Assembly (NCBI GenBank): GCA_031362725.1
Contig: JANLTC010000345.1
Coordinates: forward strand, 1 to 17,162
Reading direction: 5' to 3'
Source of the DNA: PR03 sp031362725
Lineage (GTDB): Bacteria > Myxococcota_A > UBA9160 > PR03
DNA: 17,162 nucleotides
In this document: positions 1-7,310 of the stretch, piece after piece
Position numbering within the stretch: position 1 is the stretch's first letter
Layout of the letters: each line of letters starts with the position of its first letter
The notes under the pieces: model-generated
The model's database searches: none
Seen by the model: the letters and a program-made list of their open reading frames with translations, nothing else
Told to the model about the DNA's origin: nothing
Program-made: the position numbers and the translations under genes

Positions 1-1
1 C

Positions 2-355
2 GGAACGAACTACGAGTCCGCCGCGATCGCGCAGGTCGCGACCGCGCTGGTCGCTGCGGAGCTGCCCGCTCGCGTCGTCGTCGATTGTTCGCACGCCAAC
101 AGCAGCAAGAGTCCCGCCAAGCAGGGCGATGTGGGGCGAGCCGTGGCGGCGCAGATCGCCGCTGGCGCTCAGACCATCGTTGGCGTCATGCTCGAGAGCT
201 TCATCGTAGAGGGCCGACAAGACGTCCGTCCTGGGACTCCCCTCGTGTACGGGCAGAGCATCACCGACGCCTGCATGAGCTGGGAGCGCACGGCGCCGCT
301 CCTCGACGACCTCGCCACGGCGACGCGCGAACGACGGGGACGGTCCTCGAAGTGA
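2..355 (+). CDS. 3-deoxy-7-phosphoheptulonate (DAHP) synthase, type I, 3' part only
   Basis: This is the C-terminal 117 residues of a class I DAHP synthase (AroF/AroG/AroH type), which condenses phosphoenolpyruvate with erythrose 4-phosphate in the first step of the shikimate pathway. The 5' part lies left of the window. Visible family motifs are GTNYESAA near the start, DCSHANSSK (the family usually has SHGN, so Gly is Ala here; its His corresponds to the metal-ligand His), GVMLESFIVEG with the metal-ligand Glu, and SITDACMSWE with the metal-ligand Asp. The fold is therefore complete to its normal end. The last residues (RGRSSK) and the TGA stop fall inside a sequence that matches one arm of the palindromic element at 10804-10923, so the tail was probably rewritten by that element. 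The isozyme cannot be assigned without the N-terminal regulatory region, so no symbol is given. Confidence 0.95.
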   Translation, partial: GTNYESAAIAQVATALVAAELPARVVVDCSHANSSKSPAKQGDVGRAVAAQIAAGAQTIVGVMLESFIVEGRQDVRPGTPLVYGQSITDACMSWERTAPLLDDLATATRERRGRSSK

Positions 356-384
356 CCTGCGCGAGACCTGCGCCCCTTTCTCCT
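336..384. repeat. Remnant of the palindromic element found at 10804-10923
   Basis: Bases 336-365 match the reverse complement of the right arm of the 10.8 kb palindrome at about 26 of 30 positions, beginning GGGGACGGTCCTCGA. Bases 373-384 (CCCCTTTCTCCT) match the opposite outer end of the same element. The inner hairpin, and the outer AAGGAGAAA part on the left, are missing. This looks like a short, internally deleted copy. The aroG-type stop codon (353-355) lies within it. Confidence 0.65.
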
Positions 385-506
385 CCAGGATGGGCGTGCT
401 AAACCGGCGGCCCATTTGCGAACCACCTCGGTTCCCGCTGGGTGCGCTCAGACCCGCTGAGCGTTCCAACAAGGCCGGGAGCCCGGGCCCTGAGTGGCCT
501 GTCCGT

Positions 507-513
507 GAGGAGG
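507..513 (+). promoter_or_regulatory. Ribosome binding site of rpsF
   Basis: GAGGAGG lies 6 bases upstream of ATG 520. It selects that ATG over an in-frame upstream ATG at 442, and family alignment also places the S6 N-terminus at 520. The rest of the 356-519 gap holds the repeat remnant and a G/C-rich leader; I see no convincing promoter hexamers or terminator in it. Confidence 0.8.
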
Positions 514-519
514 ACCCCC

Positions 520-1050
520 ATGCGGGAATTCGATACGACGTTCATCGTCCAGCCCGAGATTTCGGAGGAAGGCCGTGAGGCCCTGATCCTGAAGCTTCGC
601 GGCGTCCTCGAGCGCACCGGTGCGGTACCGCTCGAAGTCGAGGACATGGGCAAGAAGAAACTGGCCTTCGAGATCAAGAAGTTCCAGAAGGGCCACTACC
701 TTTCGCTCTTCTTCCTCGACAAGGGTCAGGCGGTCGCCGAGCTCGAGCGCGCGATGAAGCTCGACGAATCGGTCCTGCGCTGGCTGACCGTGCGCCGCGA
801 GGACGCGATCACCGACATCGAGGCGCGCAAGGCTCGCTCGATCGATCTCGAGAGAATCCGCAAGGAGAAGGCCGCCGAGCGCGCGGTGCGCGAAGCCGAA
901 GAGCGTTCGCAGCGCGAAGCGGCCCGCCTTGCTGGCGAGTCGGTCGAAGAATCCTCTTCCGATGATGACGACGACGAGGACGACTACCAGCGCCCCCTTC
1001 TCGACGACGCGGATGATGACGACGACGACAAGTCGTCCGGTCGGGATTAG
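520..1050 (+). CDS. rpsF: 30S ribosomal protein S6 with a long acidic C-terminal tail
   Basis: The 176-residue product carries a normal S6 domain at residues 1-95 (MREFDTTFIVQPEI; MGKKKLAFEIKKFQKGHY; ESVLRWLTVR). S6 sits on the platform of the small subunit and binds 16S rRNA as a heterodimer with S18. Many bacterial S6 proteins are 95-135 residues long. Here a charged, probably helical segment (about 96-140) is followed by an Asp-rich tail (141-176) with 16 Asp residues. E. coli S6 gains Glu residues after translation through RimK, whereas this tail is gene-encoded. The start is ATG 520 with a strong ribosome binding site. rplI follows after 6 bases; rpsR, usually next to rpsF, is absent. 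Confidence 0.97.
   Translation: MREFDTTFIVQPEISEEGREALILKLRGVLERTGAVPLEVEDMGKKKLAFEIKKFQKGHYLSLFFLDKGQAVAELERAMKLDESVLRWLTVRREDAITDIEARKARSIDLERIRKEKAAERAVREAEERSQREAARLAGESVEESSSDDDDDEDDYQRPLLDDADDDDDDKSSGRD
961..1029 (+). repeat. GAY-codon low-complexity tract with a 17-bp direct repeat in rpsF
   Basis: The tail of rpsF is built from runs of GAT/GAC codons. The 17-mer GATGATGACGACGACGA occurs at 961-977 and again at 1012-1028. Triplet runs of this kind expand or contract in frame, so the length of the acidic tail is likely to vary between strains. Confidence 0.85.
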
Positions 1051-1056
1051 CCGGCC

Positions 1057-1512
1057 ATGCGAAGCATCCAGGTGATTCTCAGCGAGGACGTCCAGTCGCT
1101 CGGCCAGGCCGGCGAACTCGTCAACGTGAAGCCTGGCTTCGCGTTCAATTTCTTGATCCCGCAGGGGAAGGCGATCGCGGCCACCGAGGCGAGCAAGCGC
1201 GAGCTGGAACATCAGCGGCGCGTGATCAGCGAGAAAGTGCGTCGCGAGCTCGAGGTGCTCGAGGGCGAGCGCAAGAAGATCGACGGCGTCGTCGTCGAGA
1301 TCACCGCGCAGGCCGGCGAAGAGGGCAAGCTCTTTGGCTCGGTCACCACGCTGCAGATCGCGGAGAAGCTTGCAGAACAAGGGATCGCCGTGGATCGCCG
1401 TCGCATCGATCTCCCCGAGGCGATCAAGACGCTCGGCGAGCATGCGGTCGTCGTGAAGCTGCACCGCCAGCTGACCGCCACCATCAAAGTCAAAGTCGTC
1501 GTCGCGAGCTGA
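1057..1512 (+). CDS. rplI: 50S ribosomal protein L9
   Basis: The 151-residue product matches L9 over its full length. It has an N-terminal rRNA-binding domain (about 1-50; VILSEDVQSLGQAGELVNVK, then GFAFNFLIPQGKA), a long connecting helix (about 50-80), and a C-terminal domain (about 85-150; GKLFGSVT, TLGEHAVVVKLH). L9 binds 23S rRNA near the base of the L1 stalk and affects reading-frame maintenance. ATG 1057 lies 6 bases after the rpsF stop, with only a weak ribosome binding site, so translation is probably coupled to rpsF. dnaB follows downstream. The L9 sequence itself shows nothing unusual. Confidence 0.97.
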   Translation: MRSIQVILSEDVQSLGQAGELVNVKPGFAFNFLIPQGKAIAATEASKRELEHQRRVISEKVRRELEVLEGERKKIDGVVVEITAQAGEEGKLFGSVTTLQIAEKLAEQGIAVDRRRIDLPEAIKTLGEHAVVVKLHRQLTATIKVKVVVAS

Positions 1513-1532
1513 GTCCTTTCTCGCTCTGTCTC

Positions 1533-1541
1533 TGATATCTT
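1533..1541 (+). promoter_or_regulatory. Possible extended -10 promoter for dnaB
   Basis: In the 75-base gap between rplI and the dnaB start, TGATATCTT fits an extended -10 element (TGn plus TATCTT, four of six consensus bases). I see no matching -35 hexamer. Directly after it, TGGGT (1541-1545) and ACCCA (1550-1554) form a 5-bp stem with a 4-base loop. It is too short and lacks the T-run needed for a terminator. This is suggestive only. Confidence 0.25.
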
Positions 1542-1573
1542 GGGTTCGTACCCAGACATCGAGAACGAACATC

Positions 1574-1580
1574 GAGAGGG
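1574..1580 (+). promoter_or_regulatory. Ribosome binding site choosing the dnaB start
   Basis: GAGAGGG lies 7 bases before GTG 1588. It favours that GTG over the longer in-frame TTG at 1540, which overlaps the possible promoter. A third in-frame start, GTG 1624, also has purine-rich sequence upstream and cannot be excluded. Confidence 0.55.
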
Positions 1581-1587
1581 CCGGACT

Positions 1588-3051
1588 GTGGCGCGCAACC
1601 CGTCGCGGTCGCGAGGCGAGAGCGTGGCGAATTCCTCGCATCTCAGTGGTCGCGTTCCGCCGCACGATCTCGAAGCCGAGAAGGCCGTCCTGTCGGCGCT
1701 GCTGCTCGACAACGCCGCGATCCATGCCGTCTACATCGAGCTGAAGCCGGAAGACCTCTACCACCCGGTTCACCGCCAGCTCTACGCCGCGATGCTCGCG
1801 CTCACGCAAGAGAACCAGCCGGTCGATCTGCACACGCTCTCGGATTGGCTGACGATCCAGAAGCAGCTCGACGCGATCGGCGGCACGGTGTTCCTCGCCG
1901 AGATCGCCGACTACGAAGCGACGTCGGCGAACGTGCTCCACCACGCGCGCATCATCCGCGACAAGTCGATCAAGCGCCGGCTGATCGCCACCGCCACCGA
2001 GATCGTCGAACTCGGCTTCGACGAGGGCGACCGCGCCGATCGGCTGCTCGACCAGGCCGAGTCACGCATCTTCGAGATCTCGAGCCAGAACGCGCGCGCC
2101 ACGTTCCGCCCGCTGCACGCCGAGATGCAGCGCACCTTCGACTACGTCGACGCGATCATGGGTCGTGGCGGTGAACTCACCGGCGTTCCCACCGGCTACA
2201 AGCAACTCGACGACATGACCGGTGGCCTGCAGCCCGGCGAACTGATCATCCTGGCCGCGCGGCCCAGCATGGGAAAGACCGCGCTCGCGATGAACATCGC
2301 GCGCAATTCGGCGATCCTGCACCAGAAGAAGGTGGCGGTGTTCTCGCTCGAAATGACGTCGCAGGCACTGGTGATCCGCATGCTCTCCTCGGAAGCCGAG
2401 GTCGATCAATCGAAGTTCCGGACCGGCTACATCACGAGCCACGAATACCGGAAACTCCAGGAAGCCGCGGGCCGCCTGTCGCACGCGGACATCTGGATCG
2501 ATGACTCGGGCTCCGTCACCGTCCTCGAAATGCGCGCGAAGTGTCGCCGGATGAAGGCCGAACGCGGTCTCGACCTGGTGGTGATCGACTACCTCCAACT
2601 CGCTCACGCCGATCTGCGTACCGAGCGTCGCGAGCAGGAGATCTCCGAGATCAGCCGCGGCCTGAAGGCGCTCGCCAAGGAACTCTCGATTCCGGTGCTC
2701 GCGCTGTCGCAGCTGAACCGCGGCCCCGAGAGTCGCCCGGGCAAGGACAAGCGTCCGATGCTCGCCGACCTGCGCGAGTCCGGCGCGATCGAACAGGACG
2801 CCGACGTGATCTCGTTCATCTACCGCGAGGAGGTCTACAACCGCGACGACGAGAGCATGCGCGGTGTCGCGGAACTGATCATCTCGAAGCAGCGCAACGG
2901 GCCGACCGGTACGATCAAGCTGGGCTTCCAGTCGCGCTTCACGAAGTTCCACGATGTCAGCGCCGACGACAGCGGCGTAGGGCCGCCGATCGGCGGCGCG
3001 GGTTTCGTTCCGCCGGACGACGAGTTCGGCGGCGGATCCGACGTCTTCTAG
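1588..3051 (+). CDS. dnaB: Replicative DNA helicase DnaB
   Basis: The 487-residue product is a hexameric RecA-fold helicase that unwinds DNA at the replication fork and interacts with primase. The N-terminal domain begins VPPHDLEAEKAVLSALL. The linker leads into TGYKQLDDMTGG, then Walker A ARPSMGKT (about residues 224-231), Walker B VVIDYLQL (about 331-338), and the LSQLNRGPE and DLRESGAIEQDAD motifs typical of DnaB. The C-terminus is a Gly/Asp-rich tail ending GGGSDVF. I see no intein interruption at the P-loop. GTG 1588 is preferred because of its ribosome binding site; GTG 1624 and TTG 1540 are alternatives. Placement after rpsF and rplI is a widely conserved arrangement. The last base of its TAG is the first base of the next gene's likely GTG start. 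Confidence 0.97.
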   Translation: MARNPSRSRGESVANSSHLSGRVPPHDLEAEKAVLSALLLDNAAIHAVYIELKPEDLYHPVHRQLYAAMLALTQENQPVDLHTLSDWLTIQKQLDAIGGTVFLAEIADYEATSANVLHHARIIRDKSIKRRLIATATEIVELGFDEGDRADRLLDQAESRIFEISSQNARATFRPLHAEMQRTFDYVDAIMGRGGELTGVPTGYKQLDDMTGGLQPGELIILAARPSMGKTALAMNIARNSAILHQKKVAVFSLEMTSQALVIRMLSSEAEVDQSKFRTGYITSHEYRKLQEAAGRLSHADIWIDDSGSVTVLEMRAKCRRMKAERGLDLVVIDYLQLAHADLRTERREQEISEISRGLKALAKELSIPVLALSQLNRGPESRPGKDKRPMLADLRESGAIEQDADVISFIYREEVYNRDDESMRGVAELIISKQRNGPTGTIKLGFQSRFTKFHDVSADDSGVGPPIGGAGFVPPDDEFGGGSDVF

Positions 3052-4013
3052 TGTCTGATGAATCTCGCCGCTCGCCTTTGGCTCGCCATGCGGGAATCGA
3101 GTTGCGCAAGCCGCGCGCGCTGCCCCGCGGCGGGACGATCGCAGTCGCTGCGCCTGCCAGCGCGGTGGATCTCGAGCTGGTCGACGCCGCAGAGAAGCGC
3201 TGGCGCGAGTCGGGCTTCACGGTGGTGCGCCGCGACGATCTCGGCGCGCGCGACCGCTATCTCGCTGGCAGCGATGAGCGCCGCGCGACCGAGCTCACTG
3301 AACTCTGGGCCGACCCGCGCATCGACGCGATCCTCTGCGCGCGCGGCGGCTACGGCTGCCACCGCATCATGGACCGCCTCGATCCGGCGGCGGCGCGCGC
3401 GGCCGCGAAGCCGCTCGTCGGCTACAGCGACATCACGACGCTGTTGCTCTGGCAGTATCGCTGTGCCGGGCTCGTCGGCGTGCACGGTCCGATGTTCGAG
3501 CGCGGCGGCGACATCACCGACGACGAATTCGGCGCGATCGTGGAGATGCTCACCGGCACCCAACGGCTGCCGGTCCTGCGCGCCGGAACGGATGGCTTCG
3601 GCGCGGCGGTCGAGGGACCGCTCGTCGGTGGCTCGCTCACGCTCCTCGCTGCGTCGCTCGGAACGCCGTGGGCAATCGATGCGCGCGGCGCGATCCTGAT
3701 GCTCGAGGATGTCGGTGAGCGTCCCTATCGGATCGATCGTCTGCTCCAGCAGCTTCGCTGCGCGGGCGTGCTCGAGGGCGTGGTCGGCGTGGGCCTCGGT
3801 CACTTCGATCGCTGTGACGAACCCGATGGTGGGATCACCTCCGCGCAGATCCTGCGCGAGTGGCTCGACGCCGCGGGCGTCCCGTGGGTTTCCGGATTGC
3901 CGTTCGGTCACGGCGCGCCGAATCTCGTCTGGCCGATGGGCGTGCGCGCGCGCCTCGACGGCGCCTGCGCCACGCTGCACATTCTCGAACGGGGGGTCGC
4001 TGAGTCCCGATGA
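3051..4013 (+). CDS. ldcA: LD-carboxypeptidase (peptidase S66, murein tetrapeptidase)
   Basis: The 320-residue product matches the S66 serine peptidases that remove terminal D-Ala from murein tetrapeptides in the cytoplasm, giving the tripeptide used by Mpl. Visible motifs are GGTIAVAAPAS (N-terminal strand), CARGGYGCHRIMDRLD, GYSD with nucleophile Ser126, LMLEDVGERPYRIDR with Glu219, and GLPFGH with His287. These correspond well to the Ser115/Glu217/His285 triad of the Pseudomonas enzyme. S66 also contains the MccF microcin-immunity enzymes, but the downstream mpl argues for murein recycling. GTG 3051 overlaps the dnaB stop by one base; its ribosome binding site is weak (GGCGGCGGA well upstream), so coupling to dnaB is likely. 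Its stop overlaps the next ATG (ATGA). Confidence 0.93.
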   Translation: MSDESRRSPLARHAGIELRKPRALPRGGTIAVAAPASAVDLELVDAAEKRWRESGFTVVRRDDLGARDRYLAGSDERRATELTELWADPRIDAILCARGGYGCHRIMDRLDPAAARAAAKPLVGYSDITTLLLWQYRCAGLVGVHGPMFERGGDITDDEFGAIVEMLTGTQRLPVLRAGTDGFGAAVEGPLVGGSLTLLAASLGTPWAIDARGAILMLEDVGERPYRIDRLLQQLRCAGVLEGVVGVGLGHFDRCDEPDGGITSAQILREWLDAAGVPWVSGLPFGHGAPNLVWPMGVRARLDGACATLHILERGVAESR

Positions 4014-5167
4014 AGCACGCGCTGATCCGTCGCAAGCTCGCACGCGTCGACAAGGCCCTCGATCTCGCCATCACGAAATCGCAGGTGCCCGGCGTCGTCG
4101 TGCTGGCGCGCATGCCGCGCGAGGGCGAGCGGCTGGAACATGAGTCGGTGCGCGGCAACGCCGTGCTGCGTCCCGAGCGCATCGCGATGGCGCGCGACAC
4201 GATCTTCGATCTCGCTTCGCTCACCAAACCGATCGTCACCGCCACCTCGCTGATGCTGCTCGCAGCCGAAGGGCGCGTCGACCTCGACGATCCCGTGGCG
4301 AAGGTGCTGCCGCCGTTCGGCGAGCGCGGCAAGGAAGCCGTCACGATCCGCAGCCTGCTCACGCACACGTCGGGTTTGAAGCCGTGGCGGCCGTTTCACG
4401 AAGCGCTGCTCGAACGCGAGCGCAAGAAGGGCGAGCGGCTGCTCGGCACGCCCGCCGCGAAGGAAGCCGTACTCGAACGCATCTACCGCGGAGCGCTCGT
4501 GCACGAGCCCGGTGAAGCAGCCGTCTACGGCGATCTCGATTTCATCCTGCTCGGCGCGATCGTCGAGGCCGTTTCGGGGCTTTCGCTCGATGATTTCGCC
4601 GCGTCGCGGATCTTCGCGCCGCTCGGCATGAACGATACGCGCTTCGTGCGGCTCGGCGACGGAGCTCCGGAGTTGCCCGACACGTTGCGACGTCGCTTCG
4701 CCGCTACCGAAAACTGCCCGTGGCGCGGTCGCGTTCTCTGGGGCGAGGTGCACGACCCGAACGCCTGGGCGATGGGCGGCGTCGCCGGCCACGCGGGCCT
4801 GTTCTCGACGGCCGACGACGTGATGTGCTTCGCGCAGGCGGTGATCGACACCTGGCACGGGCGCACCGAACTGTTCCCGCGCGAGTGGCTGGTGCGTTTT
4901 CTCACGAAGAACGATGCGCCCGCGAACACCACGTGGGCGCTCGGCTGGGACACGCCGACACCAGGCGCCTCTTCGGCCGGCCAGCACTTCTCACCGACTT
5001 CGGTCGGCCACCTCGGTTTCACGGGTACCTCGCTGTGGATCGACCTCGAACGCGAGGCCGCCGTGGTGATGCTGACCAACCGCGTGCACCTGGTCGCGAA
5101 GCGCAGCAAGTTCGAGCTGCGCGCCATCGTGCACGATCTCGTCATGGAGTCGTTCCTCGCCGAATGA
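4010..5167 (+). CDS. Serine hydrolase, class C beta-lactamase/esterase-like family
   Basis: The 385-residue product belongs to the penicillin-binding-protein-like beta-lactamase family. The catalytic SxxK motif is SLTK at residues 70-73 in TIFDLASLTKPIVTATS. RSLLTHTSGL (about 114-123) is a typical family signature. The second motif is YGD at 173-175, where many relatives have YSN, within VYGDLDFILLGAIVE. The KTG-equivalent region is GHLGFTGTSLWID near the C-terminus. There is no signal peptide, so it probably acts in the cytoplasm, unlike secreted beta-lactamases and periplasmic DD-peptidases. The position between ldcA and mpl suggests a murein-fragment substrate, but family members include esterases, amidases and D-peptidases, so the reaction is not fixed by sequence. 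The start and stop overlap both neighbours by four bases. Confidence 0.9.
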   Translation: MKHALIRRKLARVDKALDLAITKSQVPGVVVLARMPREGERLEHESVRGNAVLRPERIAMARDTIFDLASLTKPIVTATSLMLLAAEGRVDLDDPVAKVLPPFGERGKEAVTIRSLLTHTSGLKPWRPFHEALLERERKKGERLLGTPAAKEAVLERIYRGALVHEPGEAAVYGDLDFILLGAIVEAVSGLSLDDFAASRIFAPLGMNDTRFVRLGDGAPELPDTLRRRFAATENCPWRGRVLWGEVHDPNAWAMGGVAGHAGLFSTADDVMCFAQAVIDTWHGRTELFPREWLVRFLTKNDAPANTTWALGWDTPTPGASSAGQHFSPTSVGHLGFTGTSLWIDLEREAAVVMLTNRVHLVAKRSKFELRAIVHDLVMESFLAE

Positions 5168-5172
5168 CGCTC

Positions 5173-5180
5173 GAGGGGAG
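5173..5180 (+). promoter_or_regulatory. Ribosome binding site favouring GTG 5188
   Basis: GAGGGGAG lies 7 bases before GTG 5188. The alternative ATG 5164 forms an ATGA overlap with the upstream stop but has no close ribosome binding site. The family core begins at PVIGIT, directly after GTG 5188. Confidence 0.55.
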
Positions 5181-5187
5181 TGACGCC

Positions 5188-5874
5188 GTGGGCCCTGTCA
5201 TCGGGATCACCGTGAGCCTCGACGCTTCGGGTCGACTGCGACCGGACGCCGAGATCCTGTACGTGCGGCGCAGCTACGCGCAGGCAGTGCGCGCTGCCGG
5301 CGGTGTACCGCTGCTGGTTCCGCCCGACGCGGAACCAGCCGACGCGCTGCGCGTGTGCGATGGCTTCGTGATCTCGGGCGGCGGCGATTTGCCGGCGAGT
5401 TTCGATGCGGCGAGCGCTGCACGCGAAGGACACGAGAATGCGACGCGCGTCGCGTGGGATCGCCGGCTGCTCGATCTCGCGCACACGGCATCGCGCCCCG
5501 TGCTCGGCGTGTGCTACGGCATGCAGCTCGCGAACCTGCACTACGGCGGTACGCTGCTCCCGGACATCCGACAGCACGCTCCGGACGCGCTCGACCACGG
5601 CGGCGGCGGGCGCGCGAGCGAGCACGACATCGCGATCGCCGCGGGAACGCCGCTCTTCGAGGCGCTGGGCGCTGCGGCGCGGGTCTGCTCGCGGCATCAC
5701 CAAGCCGTCGACCGCGTGGCGCCCGGCTTTCGCGCGATCGCATCCGCGCCGGACGGCGTCGTAGAGGCGATCGCGTCGGCTGCGTTCCTCGGCGTCGAGT
5801 GGCACCCCGAAGCGGACGCGACGGGACCCGGCGTCTACGGCTGGCTGATGCGTCGGATCGCGGAGCGCGCGTAG
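5188..5874 (+). CDS. Class I glutamine amidotransferase / peptidase C26 (gamma-glutamyl hydrolase-like)
   Basis: The 228-residue product resembles the gamma-glutamyl-gamma-aminobutyrate hydrolase (PuuD) branch of peptidase C26. It shows PVIGITVSLD, the oxyanion-strand motif CDGFVISGGGDLP, the nucleophile elbow LGVCYGMQLAN with Cys109, HHQAVDRVAPGF, and the His-Glu pair WHPEAD (His206, Glu208), giving a complete Cys-His-Glu triad. Known relatives hydrolyse gamma-glutamyl bonds. In this operon a plausible substrate is the gamma-D-glutamyl linkage of murein peptides, which is an inference. An alternative start is ATG 5164 (8 more residues). The stop TAG shares its last base with the GTG start of mpl, suggesting coupled translation. 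Confidence 0.9.
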   Translation: MGPVIGITVSLDASGRLRPDAEILYVRRSYAQAVRAAGGVPLLVPPDAEPADALRVCDGFVISGGGDLPASFDAASAAREGHENATRVAWDRRLLDLAHTASRPVLGVCYGMQLANLHYGGTLLPDIRQHAPDALDHGGGGRASEHDIAIAAGTPLFEALGAAARVCSRHHQAVDRVAPGFRAIASAPDGVVEAIASAAFLGVEWHPEADATGPGVYGWLMRRIAERA

Positions 5875-7310
5875 TGGCGCTGCCGGAGAAACTCGCGCAC
5901 GTCCACCTGGTTGCAATCGGCGGCAGTGGTATGGGCGCGCTCGCCGGCTTGCTGCACGCACGCGGTGTGCGCGTCACCGGATCGGATCGCGCGCTCTATC
6001 CACCGATGAGCGACGCGCTCGCGCGCTGGGGCATTCCGGTCGCGATCGGCTTCGCGGCTTCGAATGTGTCGTCGCCACGCCCCGATCTGGTGGTGATCGG
6101 CAACGCGGTGCGCGACGACAACCCCGAAGCGCTGGCGGTATTCGAAGCCGGCATTCCGGTTCGCTCGTTTCCCGACGCGCTCTACGAACTGGCGATGGCA
6201 GGTCGGCACTCGGTTGTCGTCTCGGGCACCCACGGCAAGACCACGACGACGAGCCTGCTCGGCGCGCTGCTGGTCGAGACCGGCCGCGACCCGTCGGTGC
6301 TGGTCGGTGGCGTCGCACTCGACTTCGACGGCCCGTTCCGCGAAGGCAAGGGTCCACACTTCGTCGTCGAGGGCGACGAGTACGACACCGCCTACTTCGA
6401 CAAGACGCCGAAGTTCTGGCACTACCACCCGCAGACGCTGCTCGTCGGATCCGTCGAGTTCGACCACGCAGACATCTACCGCGACCTCGACCACGTGAAG
6501 GAAGCGTTCCGCACCTTGGTGCGTGCGATGCCGTCCCAAGGCTCGATCGTCGCCGCGCTCGACGACGAAAACGTCTGCGACGTTCTCGACGGCGCGCCCT
6601 GCAAAGTGCTCGGCTACGGCGTCGGTGTCGGCGAACACGGCATTCGCGCGGTCGATCTCGACGCCGGGCCGGCCGGCACCGCGTTCCGCGTGCTGCGCGA
6701 TGAGAACGAGGTCGCACGCGCGGTCGTGCCGCTCTACGGCCGACACAACGTCGCCAACGCGCTCGGCGCGCTCGCCACCGCGGTGGCGCTCGGGGTTCCG
6801 GTGCAGCAAGCGGCGAGCGCGCTGGCGCGCTTCCGCGGCGTGCGCCGGCGCCAGGAGGTGCGCGGCGAAGCGCGCGGCGTCGTCGTGCTCGACGATTTCG
6901 CGCACCATCCGACGGCGGTGCGCGAGACGGTCGCCGCGATGCGCGTGCGCTACCCCGGCCGCCGCCTCGTTGCGGTTCTCGAACCGCGCTCGAACACGAG
7001 TCGGCGTGCGCTGTTCCAGCAGGACTTCGCCGACGCGCTCGCCGGCGCCGATCGCGTGGTGGTCTCGATCGTTCCGCCGGCGCCGCTCTACTCTGCGACC
7101 GGTGAGGTGACTGCGTATCTCGACGCCGAGCGCATCGCGACGGACCTGCGCGCGCGCGGAATCGAAGCGGCCGCGATCGAGAGCGTTCCCGCGATCGTCG
7201 AACACATCGCCACGAACGCGCAACCTGGCGACGTCGTGCTCGTGATGAGCAATGGCGACTTCGGCGGGCTCTGGACGAAGTTGCTGGAGCGGCTCGCTAC
7301 GCGGGGCTAA
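5874..7310 (+). CDS. mpl: UDP-N-acetylmuramate:L-alanyl-gamma-D-glutamyl-meso-diaminopimelate ligase
   Basis: The 478-residue product is a Mur-ligase-family enzyme that joins recycled murein tripeptide to UDP-MurNAc in the cytoplasm, short-cutting the MurC-E steps. Visible features are the N-terminal nucleotide motif AIGGSGMGALAGLL with GSDRALYPPM, the ATP loop GTHGKTTTT (residues 118-126), VVEGDEYDTAYFDK and SVEFDHADIYRDL (both close to E. coli Mpl and unlike MurC), YGRHNVANALGA, DDFAHHPTAVRET, and LEPRSNTSRRALF, also typical of Mpl. The start GTG 5874 has GGAG 8 bases upstream. The gene closes the five-gene run that begins at dnaB. Its stop overlaps the stop of the converging minus-strand gene, so there is no room for a terminator between them. 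Confidence 0.95.
   Translation: MALPEKLAHVHLVAIGGSGMGALAGLLHARGVRVTGSDRALYPPMSDALARWGIPVAIGFAASNVSSPRPDLVVIGNAVRDDNPEALAVFEAGIPVRSFPDALYELAMAGRHSVVVSGTHGKTTTTSLLGALLVETGRDPSVLVGGVALDFDGPFREGKGPHFVVEGDEYDTAYFDKTPKFWHYHPQTLLVGSVEFDHADIYRDLDHVKEAFRTLVRAMPSQGSIVAALDDENVCDVLDGAPCKVLGYGVGVGEHGIRAVDLDAGPAGTAFRVLRDENEVARAVVPLYGRHNVANALGALATAVALGVPVQQAASALARFRGVRRRQEVRGEARGVVVLDDFAHHPTAVRETVAAMRVRYPGRRLVAVLEPRSNTSRRALFQQDFADALAGADRVVVSIVPPAPLYSATGEVTAYLDAERIATDLRARGIEAAAIESVPAIVEHIATNAQPGDVVLVMSNGDFGGLWTKLLERLATRG

Noticed and set aside
356..519. S6:S18-type autoregulatory leader or a terminator/promoter in the gap before rpsF
   Set aside because: I could not identify the bulged CCG-containing stem of that leader or convincing promoter hexamers. 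GC-rich self-complementary pieces such as GCCCGGGC are expected by chance here. A covariance-model search would decide.
1541..1554. TGGGT/ACCCA hairpin between rplI and dnaB as a terminator
   Set aside because: The stem is only 5 bp and no T-run follows; dnaB is expected to be co-transcribed or to start nearby.
448..1944. A 498-codon minus-strand open frame across rpsF, rplI and dnaB
   Set aside because: It crosses three well-identified plus-strand genes and its translation is Arg/Asp/Leu-rich low-complexity sequence, typical of antisense frames in high-GC DNA.
2541..3050. An upstream in-frame extension of the LD-carboxypeptidase gene
   Set aside because: It overlaps the C-terminal half of dnaB in another frame and is Arg-rich without S66 similarity. 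GTG 3051 gives a protein of normal family length.
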